Shown: positions 26,841 through 35,072 of the stretch, one piece after another
How positions within the stretch are numbered: position 1 is the first letter of the stretch
Layout: each line of letters starts with the position of its first letter
Source: JBBRZM01 sp963813635
GTDB lineage: Bacteria > Actinomycetota > Acidimicrobiia > IMCC26256 > JBBRZM01
Assembly (NCBI GenBank): GCA_963813635.1
Contig: CAWEZO010000007.1
Location: 682,001-746,000 of the forward strand
Direction: 5' to 3'
DNA: 64,000 nt
The notes under the pieces: generated by a model
Database searches by the model: none
What the model was told of the DNA's origin: nothing
The model's input: only the letters and a program-made list of their open reading frames with translations
Made by a program: the position numbers and the translations under genes

Positions 26841-27593
26841 GTGAGCGAACCTACCAAGTCACCTCGCAACGGACGGGCCGCGTCCGCCGCGGGGCGCAAG
26901 CCCCAGGCTGCAAGGCCGAAAGCCGTTCGCAGCGCCGGTGAGCCGGGCGAAGGCGGACGTTCGGGCACGCCGGCGCAGCGCCGCGAGCTACGCGCCCAGG
27001 GGCGCGAGACCATGCAGAAGCTCTTCGATGCGGGCATGCAGGTCTTCGCAGAGCGCGGCTATCACGCCGCTCGCGTCGACGACATCGTGCGCGTGGCCGA
27101 AACATCACACGGCACCTTCTATCTGTACTTCGCCAACAAGGAAGACCTGCTGCGGGCGCTCGCGCTCGACTGTGCCGAAGAGATGCGCCAACTGGCCGAC
27201 GCGATCCGCCCGATCGGCCCCGGGGCGGAAGGGCGCAAGGAGCTGCGCTCGTTCCTCGAGGGATTCGTCGGCATCTACCGGCGCTACGGTCCTGTCATCC
27301 GGGCATGGATGGAAGATCAGGCCCTCGACCGCGACCTCGACCGCGTGGGCGTCAAGGCGTTCACCGCGATCGGGTCTCGATTGGGCGAGCTCATGCGGGA
27401 GGCGGGCGCCGTCACCGCGGCAGAGGAACACGCCGCAGTGGCCGCGTTGATGGCCATGCTGGAGCGCTTCAGCTACGCGACAGCGTCGCGCCGGCTGGTG
27501 CTCGATGATGCCACGATGCTCGACACGCTCGCACCGATCATTCATCGCGGGTTCTTCGGCGCTCCGGTCGCGCCGCCGCAGCCGGCGCAGTGA
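26841..27593 (+). CDS. TetR-family transcriptional regulator
   Basis: 250 residues: a basic, low-complexity N-terminal tail of about 50 residues, a TetR_N HTH at about 55-100 (TMQKLFDAGMQVFAERGYHA, VDDIVRVAETSHGTFYLYFA, NKEDLLRALA), and an all-helical ligand domain. GTG 26841. It is divergent from the FadD-FadE unit. As the only clear HTH regulator in the window it is the leading local candidate to bind the recurring CTGAC-N6-GTCAG palindrome, though its own promoter region shows no copy. KstR/KstR2-type boxes were not seen. Confidence 0.87.
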   Translation: MSEPTKSPRNGRAASAAGRKPQAARPKAVRSAGEPGEGGRSGTPAQRRELRAQGRETMQKLFDAGMQVFAERGYHAARVDDIVRVAETSHGTFYLYFANKEDLLRALALDCAEEMRQLADAIRPIGPGAEGRKELRSFLEGFVGIYRRYGPVIRAWMEDQALDRDLDRVGVKAFTAIGSRLGELMREAGAVTAAEEHAAVAALMAMLERFSYATASRRLVLDDATMLDTLAPIIHRGFFGAPVAPPQPAQ

Positions 27594-27595
27594 GC

Positions 27596-27976
27596 TCAGA
27601 GCGGCGAGTGCTCCTCGTCACCAAGGCGGCGGGCGAGCAATAACTCCGCGAGGCCGTAGCCGATCACGACGAGACCGAGCAGGCGCGTGCGGCGCGGGAC
27701 GTTGCGCGCACACAGAGCGATAGCGCCGTCGGCCAGGTCGCAGACCGCTGCCATCGAGAGCCAGTCGGCTCCGCCGGCGCCCTGCGCTGCAGCGGTGGCG
27801 CTGCCGACGCCGATCGCGATTTCACGGATGCCGGTCATGCGTGCCCACATGCGCGTCGACGCGCCCGCATCGCCACCGGCCCAGACGCGCGCCGAGTGCC
27901 CGGGATCCGCGAGCATCGAGAGACCCACGACCGCGCGGGCCCGGCCGATGTACATCGCTTGGCGCCGCAGGTCCAT
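27596..27976 (-). CDS. Small membrane protein, DUF4267-like
   Basis: 126 residues with weakly hydrophobic helices near GRARAVVGLSMLADP, IREIAIGVGSATAAAQGAGG, DWLSMAAVCDLADGAIALCA and a C-terminal LLGLVVIGYGLAELLLA. Pattern recalls small integral membrane proteins such as DUF4267; I am not certain of the family. It ends two bases from the TetR stop in convergent orientation. No function assigned. Confidence 0.55.
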   Translation of the reverse strand: MDLRRQAMYIGRARAVVGLSMLADPGHSARVWAGGDAGASTRMWARMTGIREIAIGVGSATAAAQGAGGADWLSMAAVCDLADGAIALCARNVPRRTRLLGLVVIGYGLAELLLARRLGDEEHSPL

Positions 27977-28083
27977 GTGCCGATCCTGCCCGGTACTGCT
28001 CGCGGGCGCTACTCGACGCCCGTAGCGGCCGAGGCCTGTCGCGTGTAGCTTCGCCCGACCGGTTCACGACTCAGGAGAACGCC

Positions 28084-28380
28084 ATGGCGACGTCATTCGG
28101 GATCACCCACTACTTCAAGGGCGGCACGAGCGAGCAGTACGACAACACCCTCAAGATCGTGCACCCCGAGGGCGGCAAGGGGCTTCCTCCGGGTCAGACC
28201 TACCACGCCGCCGGTCCGACGGCCGACGGCTTCCTGGTCGTCGCGATGTGGGACTCGGAGGCTTCGTACACCCAGTTCCGTGACGGGACGCTCGTGCCCG
28301 GGTTCGCCAAGGTCGAGAACGGGTTGCCCGCGCCTCCCGTCGAGACGGCGTTCCAGGTGCACAACTCGCTGTCAGGCTGA
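28084..28380 (+). CDS. Small ABM/dimeric alpha-beta barrel-like protein
   Basis: 98 residues with the compact beta-alpha-beta pattern of antibiotic-biosynthesis-monooxygenase or EthD-like barrels: FGITHYFKGGTSEQYDNTLK, YHAAGPTADGFLVVAMWDSE, ASYTQFRDGTLVPGF. ATG 28084 with CAGGAGA seven bases upstream. It heads three short codirectional genes (28084, 28414, 28836). A similar fold appears in the third gene (GFIAHYGVIEDGGITVIEIW), so they may be paralogues. Role unknown; related proteins protect against or transform small reactive carbonyls. Confidence 0.72.
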   Translation: MATSFGITHYFKGGTSEQYDNTLKIVHPEGGKGLPPGQTYHAAGPTADGFLVVAMWDSEASYTQFRDGTLVPGFAKVENGLPAPPVETAFQVHNSLSG

Positions 28381-28413
28381 GTCATCACGGGCACGGGCCG
28401 AGGAGGTCGACGC

Positions 28414-28797
28414 GTGGTAGGAGGAAATCGAGTCTCAGCGGTCGTCTGCTCGACTGATCTGGAACAGGCCCGCGAGTTCTATGAGACGAAAGTCGGACTG
28501 AAGCTCTCGCCCGAAACGATCATGAATCATCTGCTCTTCGAGTGCGGTGACGGCACGGCACTGCTCGTGTACGGCCGTCCTGCACCGAACATGGCCGACC
28601 ACACCCAGGTGCGCTTCTGGTCCACCGACGTCGCGGCCGATGTGCAGGAATTGGTTGCTCGTGGGGTGGTGTTCGACGACATCGACATGGGTGCAATGAA
28701 GACGGTCGATCACGTGCTCACCAGTCCCGGTATCGGCAAGTCGGCGTGGTTCAAAGACCCGGATGGCAACACCTTGGCGCTCTTTCAACCCGAGTAG
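28414..28797 (+). CDS. VOC-family (glyoxalase/dioxygenase fold) protein
   Basis: 127 residues with the paired beta-alpha-beta-beta-beta units of the vicinal oxygen chelate superfamily: VSAVVCSTDLEQAREFYETK, LLFECGDGTALLVYG, FWSTDVAADVQELVARG and a C-terminal AWFKDPDGNTLALFQPE with the usual metal Glu. GTG 28414 with GAGGAGG eight bases upstream. Members are isomerases, lyases or dioxygenases of small substrates. It sits between the two ABM-like genes and is probably cotranscribed with them. Confidence 0.85.
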   Translation: MVGGNRVSAVVCSTDLEQAREFYETKVGLKLSPETIMNHLLFECGDGTALLVYGRPAPNMADHTQVRFWSTDVAADVQELVARGVVFDDIDMGAMKTVDHVLTSPGIGKSAWFKDPDGNTLALFQPE

Positions 28798-28835
28798 GCG
28801 GGCCGCAGCGCCCGACCCACACCAGGAGGTCCCAA

Positions 28836-29102
28836 GTGACAACGCTCAAGCGGCATCACGCGGCCGGTATGCCACCCGAGGGCTACGAAGAGATCCTTGC
28901 CGAGGTCAAACCGTCGCAGACGGCCGCCGATGGCTTTATCGCTCACTACGGCGTCATCGAGGATGGCGGCATCACGGTGATCGAGATCTGGGAGTCGAAG
29001 GGTCAACATGACGTGTGGTTCGACGCGAACGTGAGGGCGAAGCTGCCGCCGGGCACGCCCGAGCCCGAGTTCTGGGAGATCCGCGCCAGCAACACCAAGT
29101 AG
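28836..29102 (+). CDS. Small ABM-like protein
   Basis: 88 residues from GTG 28836, with AGGAGG seven bases upstream. Sequence TTLKRHHAAGMPPEGYEEIL, TAADGFIAHYGVIEDGGITV and EIWESKGQHDVWFDANVRAK follows the ferredoxin-like dimeric barrel pattern, as does the gene at 28084. It begins 38 bp after the VOC gene. Function unknown. Confidence 0.72.
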   Translation: MTTLKRHHAAGMPPEGYEEILAEVKPSQTAADGFIAHYGVIEDGGITVIEIWESKGQHDVWFDANVRAKLPPGTPEPEFWEIRASNTK

Positions 29103-29146
29103 CACGCAAGTGCCGTACCGCGACTTGGAATCTTCGACACGCGGCC

Positions 29147-29263
29147 TTACTGGTATCGGAGTGCTTCGGCGGGATAGACGCGTGAGGCTCGCCGCGCGGG
29201 CAGGTACGTGGTCGCGAGCGCGACGAGGATCACGACGACGAAGATCACCGAGAGGTTCGGCCA
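29147..29263 (-). pseudogene. C-terminal scrap of an FtsX-like ABC permease
   Basis: The minus strand reads a hydrophobic helix and ending VIFVVVILVALATTYLPARR, then ASRVYPAEALRYQ and TAA at 29147-29149. This is the characteristic FtsX/MacB permease C-terminus (ARRA...P.EALR). Nothing upstream supplies the rest of the permease: at about 29263 the sequence continues as the truncated lipoprotein gene in another frame. It looks like the edge of a deletion or a misjoin. Confidence 0.65.
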
Positions 29264-29675
29264 CGGGCGCCCTGCGGCCCGTCTGAGTTGCACGCGTGGA
29301 AGCTTGCATCGACTGTGACCGGGTAGCTCGATTCACCAACCGGGATCGTGAACGGCCGAGCGCACCGGAGTTGGAGCCATTCAACGCTCGGCCGGATCTT
29401 GGCGTTTCCGAGCGTGACTTGGAAGAGCCGGCCGCAGCCGGTGGCGTTCAGCGGGCGGCCGGTGTTGTTCTCGACGACGACGTTTCCGGACATGGATGAT
29501 CCGGCTTTGACCTTCCGCGATGGCAGCACCACCCGCGCTGATAAGGGCGCTGGCGGCGGAGCCGGTGCCGCCGGAACGGCCGTGTGCGGTTCGTCGTTGG
29601 CGGTGACGACGAGCGGTGGCCGCCGCCGGAACACGCTGCCAGGACCAGGGCCGGCACAAGAACGAGTCGCTTCAT
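29260..29675 (-). pseudogene. Putative lipoprotein, truncated and frameshifted
   Basis: ATG 29675 begins MKRLVLVPALVLAACSGGGH, a lipoprotein signal with lipobox LAAC. After a frame change near 29555 the protein continues PAPLSARVVLPSRKVKAGSS and SGNVVVENNTGRPLNATGCG, an immunoglobulin-like beta domain with VEWLQLRCARPFTIPVGESS. It stops being recognisable after VTVDASFHACNS at about 29290, where it fuses to permease scrap. A secreted, membrane-anchored protein that has lost its C-terminus. Confidence 0.6.
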
Positions 29676-29723
29676 ATCAATGAGACGGTGGCAGACCCCG
29701 TTCTGGTTCCCGCAATGTCGGCG

Positions 29724-30880
29724 CTAATCGACGCCGAGAATCACCGTGCTGGCCGACGAGAACCATCCACCGGTGCCGTTGACGCACGCGAGCTTCGCGT
29801 CGGGCACCTGGCGCGCGCCGGTCTCGCCGCGCAGCTGCTTCGCCGCTTCGACGAGCAGGAACATGCCACGCATGCCGGGATGGCACGCCGAGAGGCCGCC
29901 GCCGTCGGTGTTGGTCGGCAGCGCGCCGCCGATCCGCAGCTTGCCGTCCTCCACGAACGCGCCACCCTCGCCCTTGCCGCAGAAGCCGAGCGCTTCGAGC
30001 GACAGCAGCACCATCGAGGTGAAGGCGTCGTAGATCTGGCAGATGTCGACGTCGGCCGGGCGTGACGCCCGCCCGCTCGAAGCGCGAGCTGGCCGGAGCG
30101 GACCGCGGGGGACTCGGTGAAGTCGCTCCCACTCGCTCATCGTCGTGTGGCTACACGGTCTCGCCGGTGCCGAGCACCCACACCGGCGCGCTTGGGCAGG
30201 TCCTTGGCGCGCTCCTCCGATGTGAGCACGATCGCGCCGCCGCCGTCCGACCGGATGCAGCAGTGCAGCTTGGTCAGCGGGTCGGCGATCATCGGCGACG
30301 CTGTTGACGTCGTCGATCGTGATCGGGTCGCGGTAGTACGCGTCGGGGTTGAACCCGGCGTTGTAGCGGCTCGAGACCGCGATCTCGGCGAGCTGCTCGA
30401 TGCGTGGTGCCGAACTCGTACATGTGCCGGCGCGTCGCCATCGCGTACTTCGCGATGAGCGTGTGCCCGTACGGCGCGTCGAACTGGATCGGGCCGCGGC
30501 CGCCGAAGCCGAGGTTGGCGCGGCGGCGCTTCGACTTGAGGTCGGCGCGCGTCGTCGAGCCGTAGACGAGCACGATCGACCTCGGCGTGGCCGGCCAGGA
30601 TGGCCTCGACCGCGTGCTCGACCATGAACACCCACGTCGCGCCGCCGACACCGGTGCCGTCGATCCAGGTCGGGCCGCAGGCCCGAGGTACTCGGCGATC
30701 TCGACCGGCGCGAGCAGGCCCATGCCGTTCGAGCCGAGGCCGTCGACGTCGGCCTTGGTGAGCCCGGCGTCGGCGATCGCTCGCGCTCGCGGCCTGGTAG
30801 TGCAGCTCGAACGGCGACTTCGTGTCGACGCGTCCGCAGTCGGACAGCGCCGCGCCGACGATCGCAACTCGTCGCGTCAC
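29724..30880 (-). CDS. Ltp-like thiolase (many frameshifts)
   Basis: Thiolase of the sterol-carrier/lipid-transfer type, about 383 residues rebuilt from three frames. It begins RRVAIVGAALSDCGRVDTKS at GTG 30880 and includes GVGGATWVFMVEHAVEAILA, CCIRSDGGGAIVLTSEERAK, ICQIYDAFTSMVLLSLEALG, FCGKGEGGAFVEDG and GGLSACHPGMRGMFLLVEAA, ending GGWFSSASTVILGVD. Such proteins catalyse thiolytic or retro-aldol cleavage. GTG 30880 overlaps the hydratase stop. Third gene of the SDR-hydratase-thiolase operon. Not decay: all motifs survive once extra bases are removed. Confidence 0.78.
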
Positions 30881-31742
30881 GCATCACCGCAGTCTTCCAC
30901 TCGATGCGCTTGCCCGGACTCGAAGAGTCTTCTGTCCCTCGGCGATCGACTCCTGGCTGGTGCCCATCGCGACGTACGCGTAGCCGAGGCGCACCGCCTG
31001 GCGCTGCCCGAGCTCGCGCGCGCGCCCAGATCGCGCGCACCGTGCCCTCGATCGCGAGCGCCGGTTGCGACGCGATGATCGCCGGCGGCCCACGCGGCGC
31101 GCGTCGACCAGCTCGGCCGGCGGGCACGACTTCGGAGACCATCCCGATCTCGTGCGCGCGCTGCGCCGACATGCCGCTCGTAGTTGCCGAGCAGCGACAG
31201 TCGCATGATCTCGGCGAACGGCATGATCCCGGACATGTGGATCGGCTCGAACGCCGCGGTCATCCCGTAGGTGACGTGCGGGTCGAAGAACGTGGCGTGC
31301 TCGGCGGCGATGATGAACTCGACCTCGCCGAGCATGTAGAACGCGCCGCCGCACGCCATGCCGTTGACCGCGCGCGATGACCGGCTTCCAGAGGTCGCAG
31401 CTCTTCGGCCCGATGTTGTCGCCCGGGTCGTTGAACATGAACGGCGTGCGAGCCGCGACCCGACGACGTCGTCGATCGGTCGGACGTCGTCCGCCCTCGC
31501 CGCCCATCTGCTCCATGCGGTCGATGCCGGTGCAGAACGCCTTCTCGCCCGCGCCGGTGAGCACGACGCAGCGCACGTCGTCGTGGCGGCGCAGCCCGCG
31601 CCACAGCGCCTGCAGCTCGCGTTGCATCAGCGAGTTGAACGCGTTGTGCACGGTCGGGCCGGTTCAGCGTCACGTACGCGACGCCGTCGCGCTCCTCGTA
31701 GCAGCGAGCGTCTCGAAGCTGGCGGATACGTGCCGGGCTCAC
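30877..31742 (-). CDS. Enoyl-CoA hydratase/isomerase (many frameshifts)
   Basis: Crotonase-fold protein of about 285 residues across three frames. GTG 31742 starts SPARIRQLRDARCYEERDGV; then HNAFNSLMQRELQALWRGL, VLTGAGEKAFCTGIDRMEQM, NGMACGGAFYMLGEVEFIIA (oxyanion-hole region), FDPHVTYGMTAAFEPIHMSG and RAHEIGMVSEVVPA. The start overlaps the upstream SDR stop (TGA/GTG) and the end overlaps the thiolase start. The end is read as ...VEDCGDA at 30877, though the neighbouring frame is possible. It would hydrate a 2-enoyl-CoA. Confidence 0.78.
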
Positions 31743-32687
31743 GCGCGGGTCGCGTGCGCTGCGCGTCGATGCCGGGGTTCATCGTCTGGAAGTGGTAGCG
31801 GCCGAGGATGCGGCCGATGTCGGCCGGGTCCCACTGCGTCGGCGTTGCCTTCCTTGTCGGTGGCGAAGAACTCCTCGCCCATCTCCCACGGCTGGTACAC
31901 GCAGAGCGAGTTGCCGACCATGCGCAGCACCTGACCGGTGACGGGCTGGACTCGTCGGACGCGAGGAACACGACGGCCGGCGCCGAGTTGCCGGGGTTCA
32001 TCGGGGTGAACTCGTCGTACTCGTCGGGCTTCTTGATCTCGATGTCCTTCATGGCCTGGCCGACCATGCGGGTGAAGCCGCCGGGGCCGATGCAGTTCGC
32101 CCGCACGCCGTAGCGGCCGAGCTCGAGGCTGGCGATGATCGTCATCGCCGCGATGCCGGCCTTGGCCGCGCCGTAGTTGATCTGGCTGGCCTGACCCTGG
32201 AGCCCGGCGCTCGAGACCGTGTTGACGATCGCGGCGCTGGGCTGGCGGCCTTCCTTCGACTCGTTGCGCCAGTAGGCCGAGGCGTGGTGCATCGTGTTGA
32301 ACGCGCCGTACATGTGCACCTTGACGACCGAGTCGAAGTCCTCGGGCGACATCGAGAACATCATCTTGTCGCGCAGGATGCCGGCGTTGTTCACGAGCAC
32401 GTCGAGCCGGCCGAACGCGTCGATCGCGGTGCTTGATGATGTTCTTCGCGCCGTCGAAGTCGGCGACGCTGTCGTAGTTGGCGACCGCCTCGCCGCCGCG
32501 GGCTCTTGATGACCTCGACGACCTCGTCGGCGACCCGCTTGTCGGCGCCCTCGCCGCTGACCGACCCGCCGAGGTCGTTGACGACGACCTTCGCGCCGTG
32601 GTCGGCGAGCATCGATGCGCCTCGCCCCGCCCGACACCGTTGCCCGGCACCGGTGACGATCGCGACCTTGCCGTCGAGCATGCCCAT
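31739..32687 (-). CDS. SDR, (3R)-hydroxyacyl-CoA dehydrogenase-like (frameshifts)
   Basis: Second HSD4B/Rv3502c-type SDR, about 310 residues. ATG 32687 (SD AAGGAA) begins MGMLDGKVAIVTGAG; later NNAGILRDKMMFSMSPEDFD, VNTVSSAGLQGQASQINYGA with Tyr/Lys, GRYGVRANCIGPGGFTRM and QVLRMVGNSLCVYQPWEMG. The ending is uncertain because of frame changes; the frame reaching TGA 31739 overlaps the hydratase start. Paralogue of the genes at 10195 and 35073. First gene of the SDR-hydratase-thiolase operon, with operator copy 4 27 bp upstream. Confidence 0.82.
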
Positions 32688-32713
32688 TTCGCGTTCCTTC
32701 CCCTGATCGAAAA

Positions 32714-32729
32714 CTGACGTCGGCGTCAC
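32714..32729. promoter_or_regulatory. Putative operator palindrome, copy 4
   Basis: CTGACGTCGGCGTCAC, identical at 15 of 16 bases to the reverse complement of copy 5, 63 bp away. It lies 27 bp upstream of the SDR-hydratase-thiolase operon on the minus strand. Confidence 0.6.
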
Positions 32730-32791
32730 GTTAGCGGCTGCGTTTCGGGCCTCGCCGAGCCGTGTTGCGCACCCAGCGGTTGCCGGTGAGA

Positions 32792-32807
32792 CTGACGCCG
32801 ACGTCAG
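32792..32807. promoter_or_regulatory. Putative operator palindrome, copy 5
   Basis: CTGACGCCGACGTCAG, extending to an 18-bp dyad ACTGACG-N4-CGTCAGT with one mismatched pair. It lies 21 bp upstream of the plus-strand dehydratase start at 32829; together with copy 4 it flanks the divergent promoter region. Confidence 0.62.
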
Positions 32808-32828
32808 TTCGAGAGGAGCTTCTACACG

Positions 32829-33338
32829 ATGGCGGTCGACACGAGCGTCATCGGGAAGCCGACGGCAGCGTGGACGAGTGACGGTCGAGCGCGGGCCGGT
32901 CAGCGCGTTCGCCGCTGCGGTGAAGGACGACAACCCCGTCTACCGCGACCTGCGCGGCGGCGCGCGACGCCGGGCTTCGACAACATCCCCGCGCCGCCGA
33001 CGTTCACGTTCGCGCATGTCGTTCTGGGGCGCGTTCGCCGAGGACCAGCCGCCCGATCCGACGGGCGGGCGAGAACCCGATGCACACGATGATGGGGGAG
33101 CTGTTCGGCAAGGGTGCGCTGGTGCTGCACGGCGAGCAGGAGTTCGAGTACCACCGCCCGGTCGAGGTCGGCGACGTGCTCGTCGGCGAGGGCACGATCA
33201 TCGACGTCTACGAGAAGGACACGGACGACCGCCAACATGACCTTCGTCGTCATGAGCACGGAGTGGACGCGACGCCGAGACCGGCGCAGCCGGTCGTGAC
33301 CGAGCAGCTTCAACCTCATCGCCCGCCTGAAGAAGTAG
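32829..33338 (+). CDS. FAS1-like/MaoC-type dehydratase (many frameshifts)
   Basis: Hot-dog dehydratase of about 166 residues, paralogue of the gene at 8120. ATG 32829 begins MAVDTSVIGKPTAAW; after removing single extra bases (about 32877, 32957, 32974, 33015, 33070, 33230, 33264, 33288, 33309) it reads VERGPVSAFAAAVKDDNPVY, IPAPPTFTFAMSFWGAFAED, LHGEQEFEYHRPVEVGDVLV, IIDVYEKD and a C-terminal FNLIARLKK with TAG 33336-33338. All breaks are insertions. Probably hydrates 2-enoyl-CoA with a partner subunit; divergent from the SDR-hydratase-thiolase operon. Confidence 0.78.
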
Positions 33339-33353
33339 GAGCACGCACGGGAC

Positions 33354-33432
33354 ATGGGTCGACTCGACGACAAGGTCGCGATCATCACCGGTGCCGGTCA
33401 GGGCATCCGCACGCTGCGCGCCATCACCCTGC
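33354..33432 (+). pseudogene. SDR N-terminal fragment
   Basis: ATG 33354, 15 bp after the dehydratase stop, starts MGRLDDKVAIITGAGQGI, a typical SDR N-terminus with the TGxxxGxG loop. Similarity ends within about 20 codons and the palindromic repeat begins at 33433. The other 230 or so residues are missing. Either a deletion at the repeat or an assembly join. Confidence 0.65.
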
Positions 33433-33479
33433 TTCCGGGCAGAGTTTTCGACCGTAGCGGTCGATAACTCATCCCAGAA
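33433..33479. repeat. 47-bp palindromic dispersed repeat, copy 2
   Basis: Same 47 bp as 11901-11947 (differing at CCC versus TTC before AGAA). Here the arms pair better: TTCCGGG at the left can pair with CCCAGAA at the right. It lies exactly where an SDR gene is cut off and before a convergent gene's end. Confidence 0.85.
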
Positions 33480-33519
33480 CGGGACGGGGGCCGGCTCGCG
33501 GCTGGCTCGCGGCTCGGAG

Positions 33520-34735
33520 CTAGTGCGGGCGGAGTGGCGCGCCGAGGACGGTGATCAGCGAGAAGGGAACGACCGGCGCGTCGACGAGCGCGGCGGTTCC
33601 GTGTCGATCGATGGCGAGTAGGCCGCCGCCGGGCACGCCGGCAAAGAGCCATCTGCTGTCACGTGACCATGCGGTCGGCGCGTTGGCGACCCGTATGGCA
33701 TGACGGGAGATCGTGCGCCCGGTGTGCAGATCGATCAGCGTGAGCGTGACGCCGGTTGGGCTCGCATTGTTGGCGGCGAGCAGAGAGCCGTCGGGCGACA
33801 GACTCACGTCCGAGAATTCGGGAAGCACGCGGCGTGCGGCATCCGCGCGGCCGCGCCGGAACGACGCATGCCGGCCGTGGGCCGTGTCCTCGACGTTGAG
33901 ATAGTCGAATCCCCCTCGCGTCTCAGCCGTTACGACCGCGTTGGCGTTGCTCGCGATGAACGACGCGGTGCCCCCGAGCCGTTGTCGCGAACCGCCTCGG
34001 GGAACCAACTGCGTCACCTGAGCCGGCCGGTTCGACGACAGCACGACAGCACCGGCTGTCACACCGACGAGCTCTTCGGTGGGTCGCAGCGTCTCGGTCG
34101 CGATCGTCGTGCCATCGGTTGCCATCTCGCGCAGCAGATAGCTTCCGACGAACACGCCTGCGATCCAGACCCGCTCCGCCTCGGTCGCAGCGACCACCGA
34201 GTCTGCCGGGCCCAGGTCAACCACGGGGTCCTCGGCGCCGCGAACCGCGTAGGCGCGGCCGTTCACCTGTGCGACGAGTGTGCCGCCGGTCGCGACCAGG
34301 CGATCGACCGGCTGCTGCGGGGGCAAGTCGCGCGGCTGGAGCGGGACGACCGAGCCGCGGTCCACGTCGACGACGAACTGTTCGCTGCCGCTGCGCACGA
34401 CGACCTGCGCGTTGGTCAGATGCCGGAATATGCGGATCGCATGCTCTCCGGCCGTTGGCTCCCCGGTTGTGCTCGTCGCGTCGTGATGGCTGTTGTTGCC
34501 CAACCACGCCGGCCAGCGCGACCAGCAGGAAGAGACCCAGCAGGAGATACGCCGGCGCGCGGCGCGACTCACCGTGGACGCGGCGGCGGATGAGCTTGGG
34601 GCCGGGCGGAATCGCGGCGTAGCGGTCCTCGGGCCGAATGCCGAGCTCGGCATCCTCGAGCTCGAGGACGGGTAGGTCGCCGTGCTCATCGTCGAGCTCG
34701 TCGTCAAAATTGCCGTCGAAATCGTCGGGGGCCAC
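33520..34735 (-). CDS. Membrane-anchored beta-propeller-like protein (one frameshift)
   Basis: About 404 residues. An acidic N-terminal cytoplasmic tail (DDFDGNFDDELDDEHGDLPV) leads to one TM segment APAYLLLGLFLLVALAGVVG at about 61-80, then an extracytoplasmic domain of repeated beta strands with SDVSLSPDGSLLAANNASPT, TLIDLHTGRTISRH and TAWSRDSRWLFAGVPGGGLL, as in WD40-like/TolB-type propellers. One inserted base near 34500 splits the frame just after the TM. GTG 34735. Function unknown; not related to the catabolic genes. Confidence 0.7.
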
Positions 34736-34770
34736 GCCTCATGCTCGCGTGAACCGCGTGATCCAGGTAT

Positions 34771-35045
34771 TCACGCAGGCACGAGCGGCGGCTCCTCGAT
34801 CGTGCCGGCGTTCGATGACAGCGCCGGCGGTGCGTCGAGCACGTGTTGCGCGGGCGGAACGGATGCAGCATTCTGGCGCCACCAACCTCCGGGTCGCTGC
34901 GCCAACCGCGGTGCAGCACCTTCTGGTCGCGTCGAAGCGCGAACGCGCGCTCGAGCGGCACGAAGATCGCGACGGCAACGAGGAACCCGAACACGATCTG
35001 CACCAACACGCGCGCCTCCTCGAGAGCCGTCACGGTGGCGGGCAA
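34771..35045 (-). pseudogene. Sterol desaturase/fatty acid hydroxylase remnant with internal deletion
   Basis: ATG 35045 gives LVQIVFGFLVAVAIFVPLER and FALRRDQKVLHRGWRSD, the N-terminal helix and 'LR..QxxLRRGWRTD' block of sterol-desaturase-family proteins. About 20 bp later the sequence reads GGWWRQ in one frame and MLHPFRPR in another, like that family's C-terminus. The central region with the HxxxH/HxxHH iron motifs is absent, so about 200 residues seem lost, plus a frameshift. TGA at 34771. Confidence 0.45.
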
Positions 35046-35072
35046 ATGTGAGGAGATTGTGAAACGGTTCGG

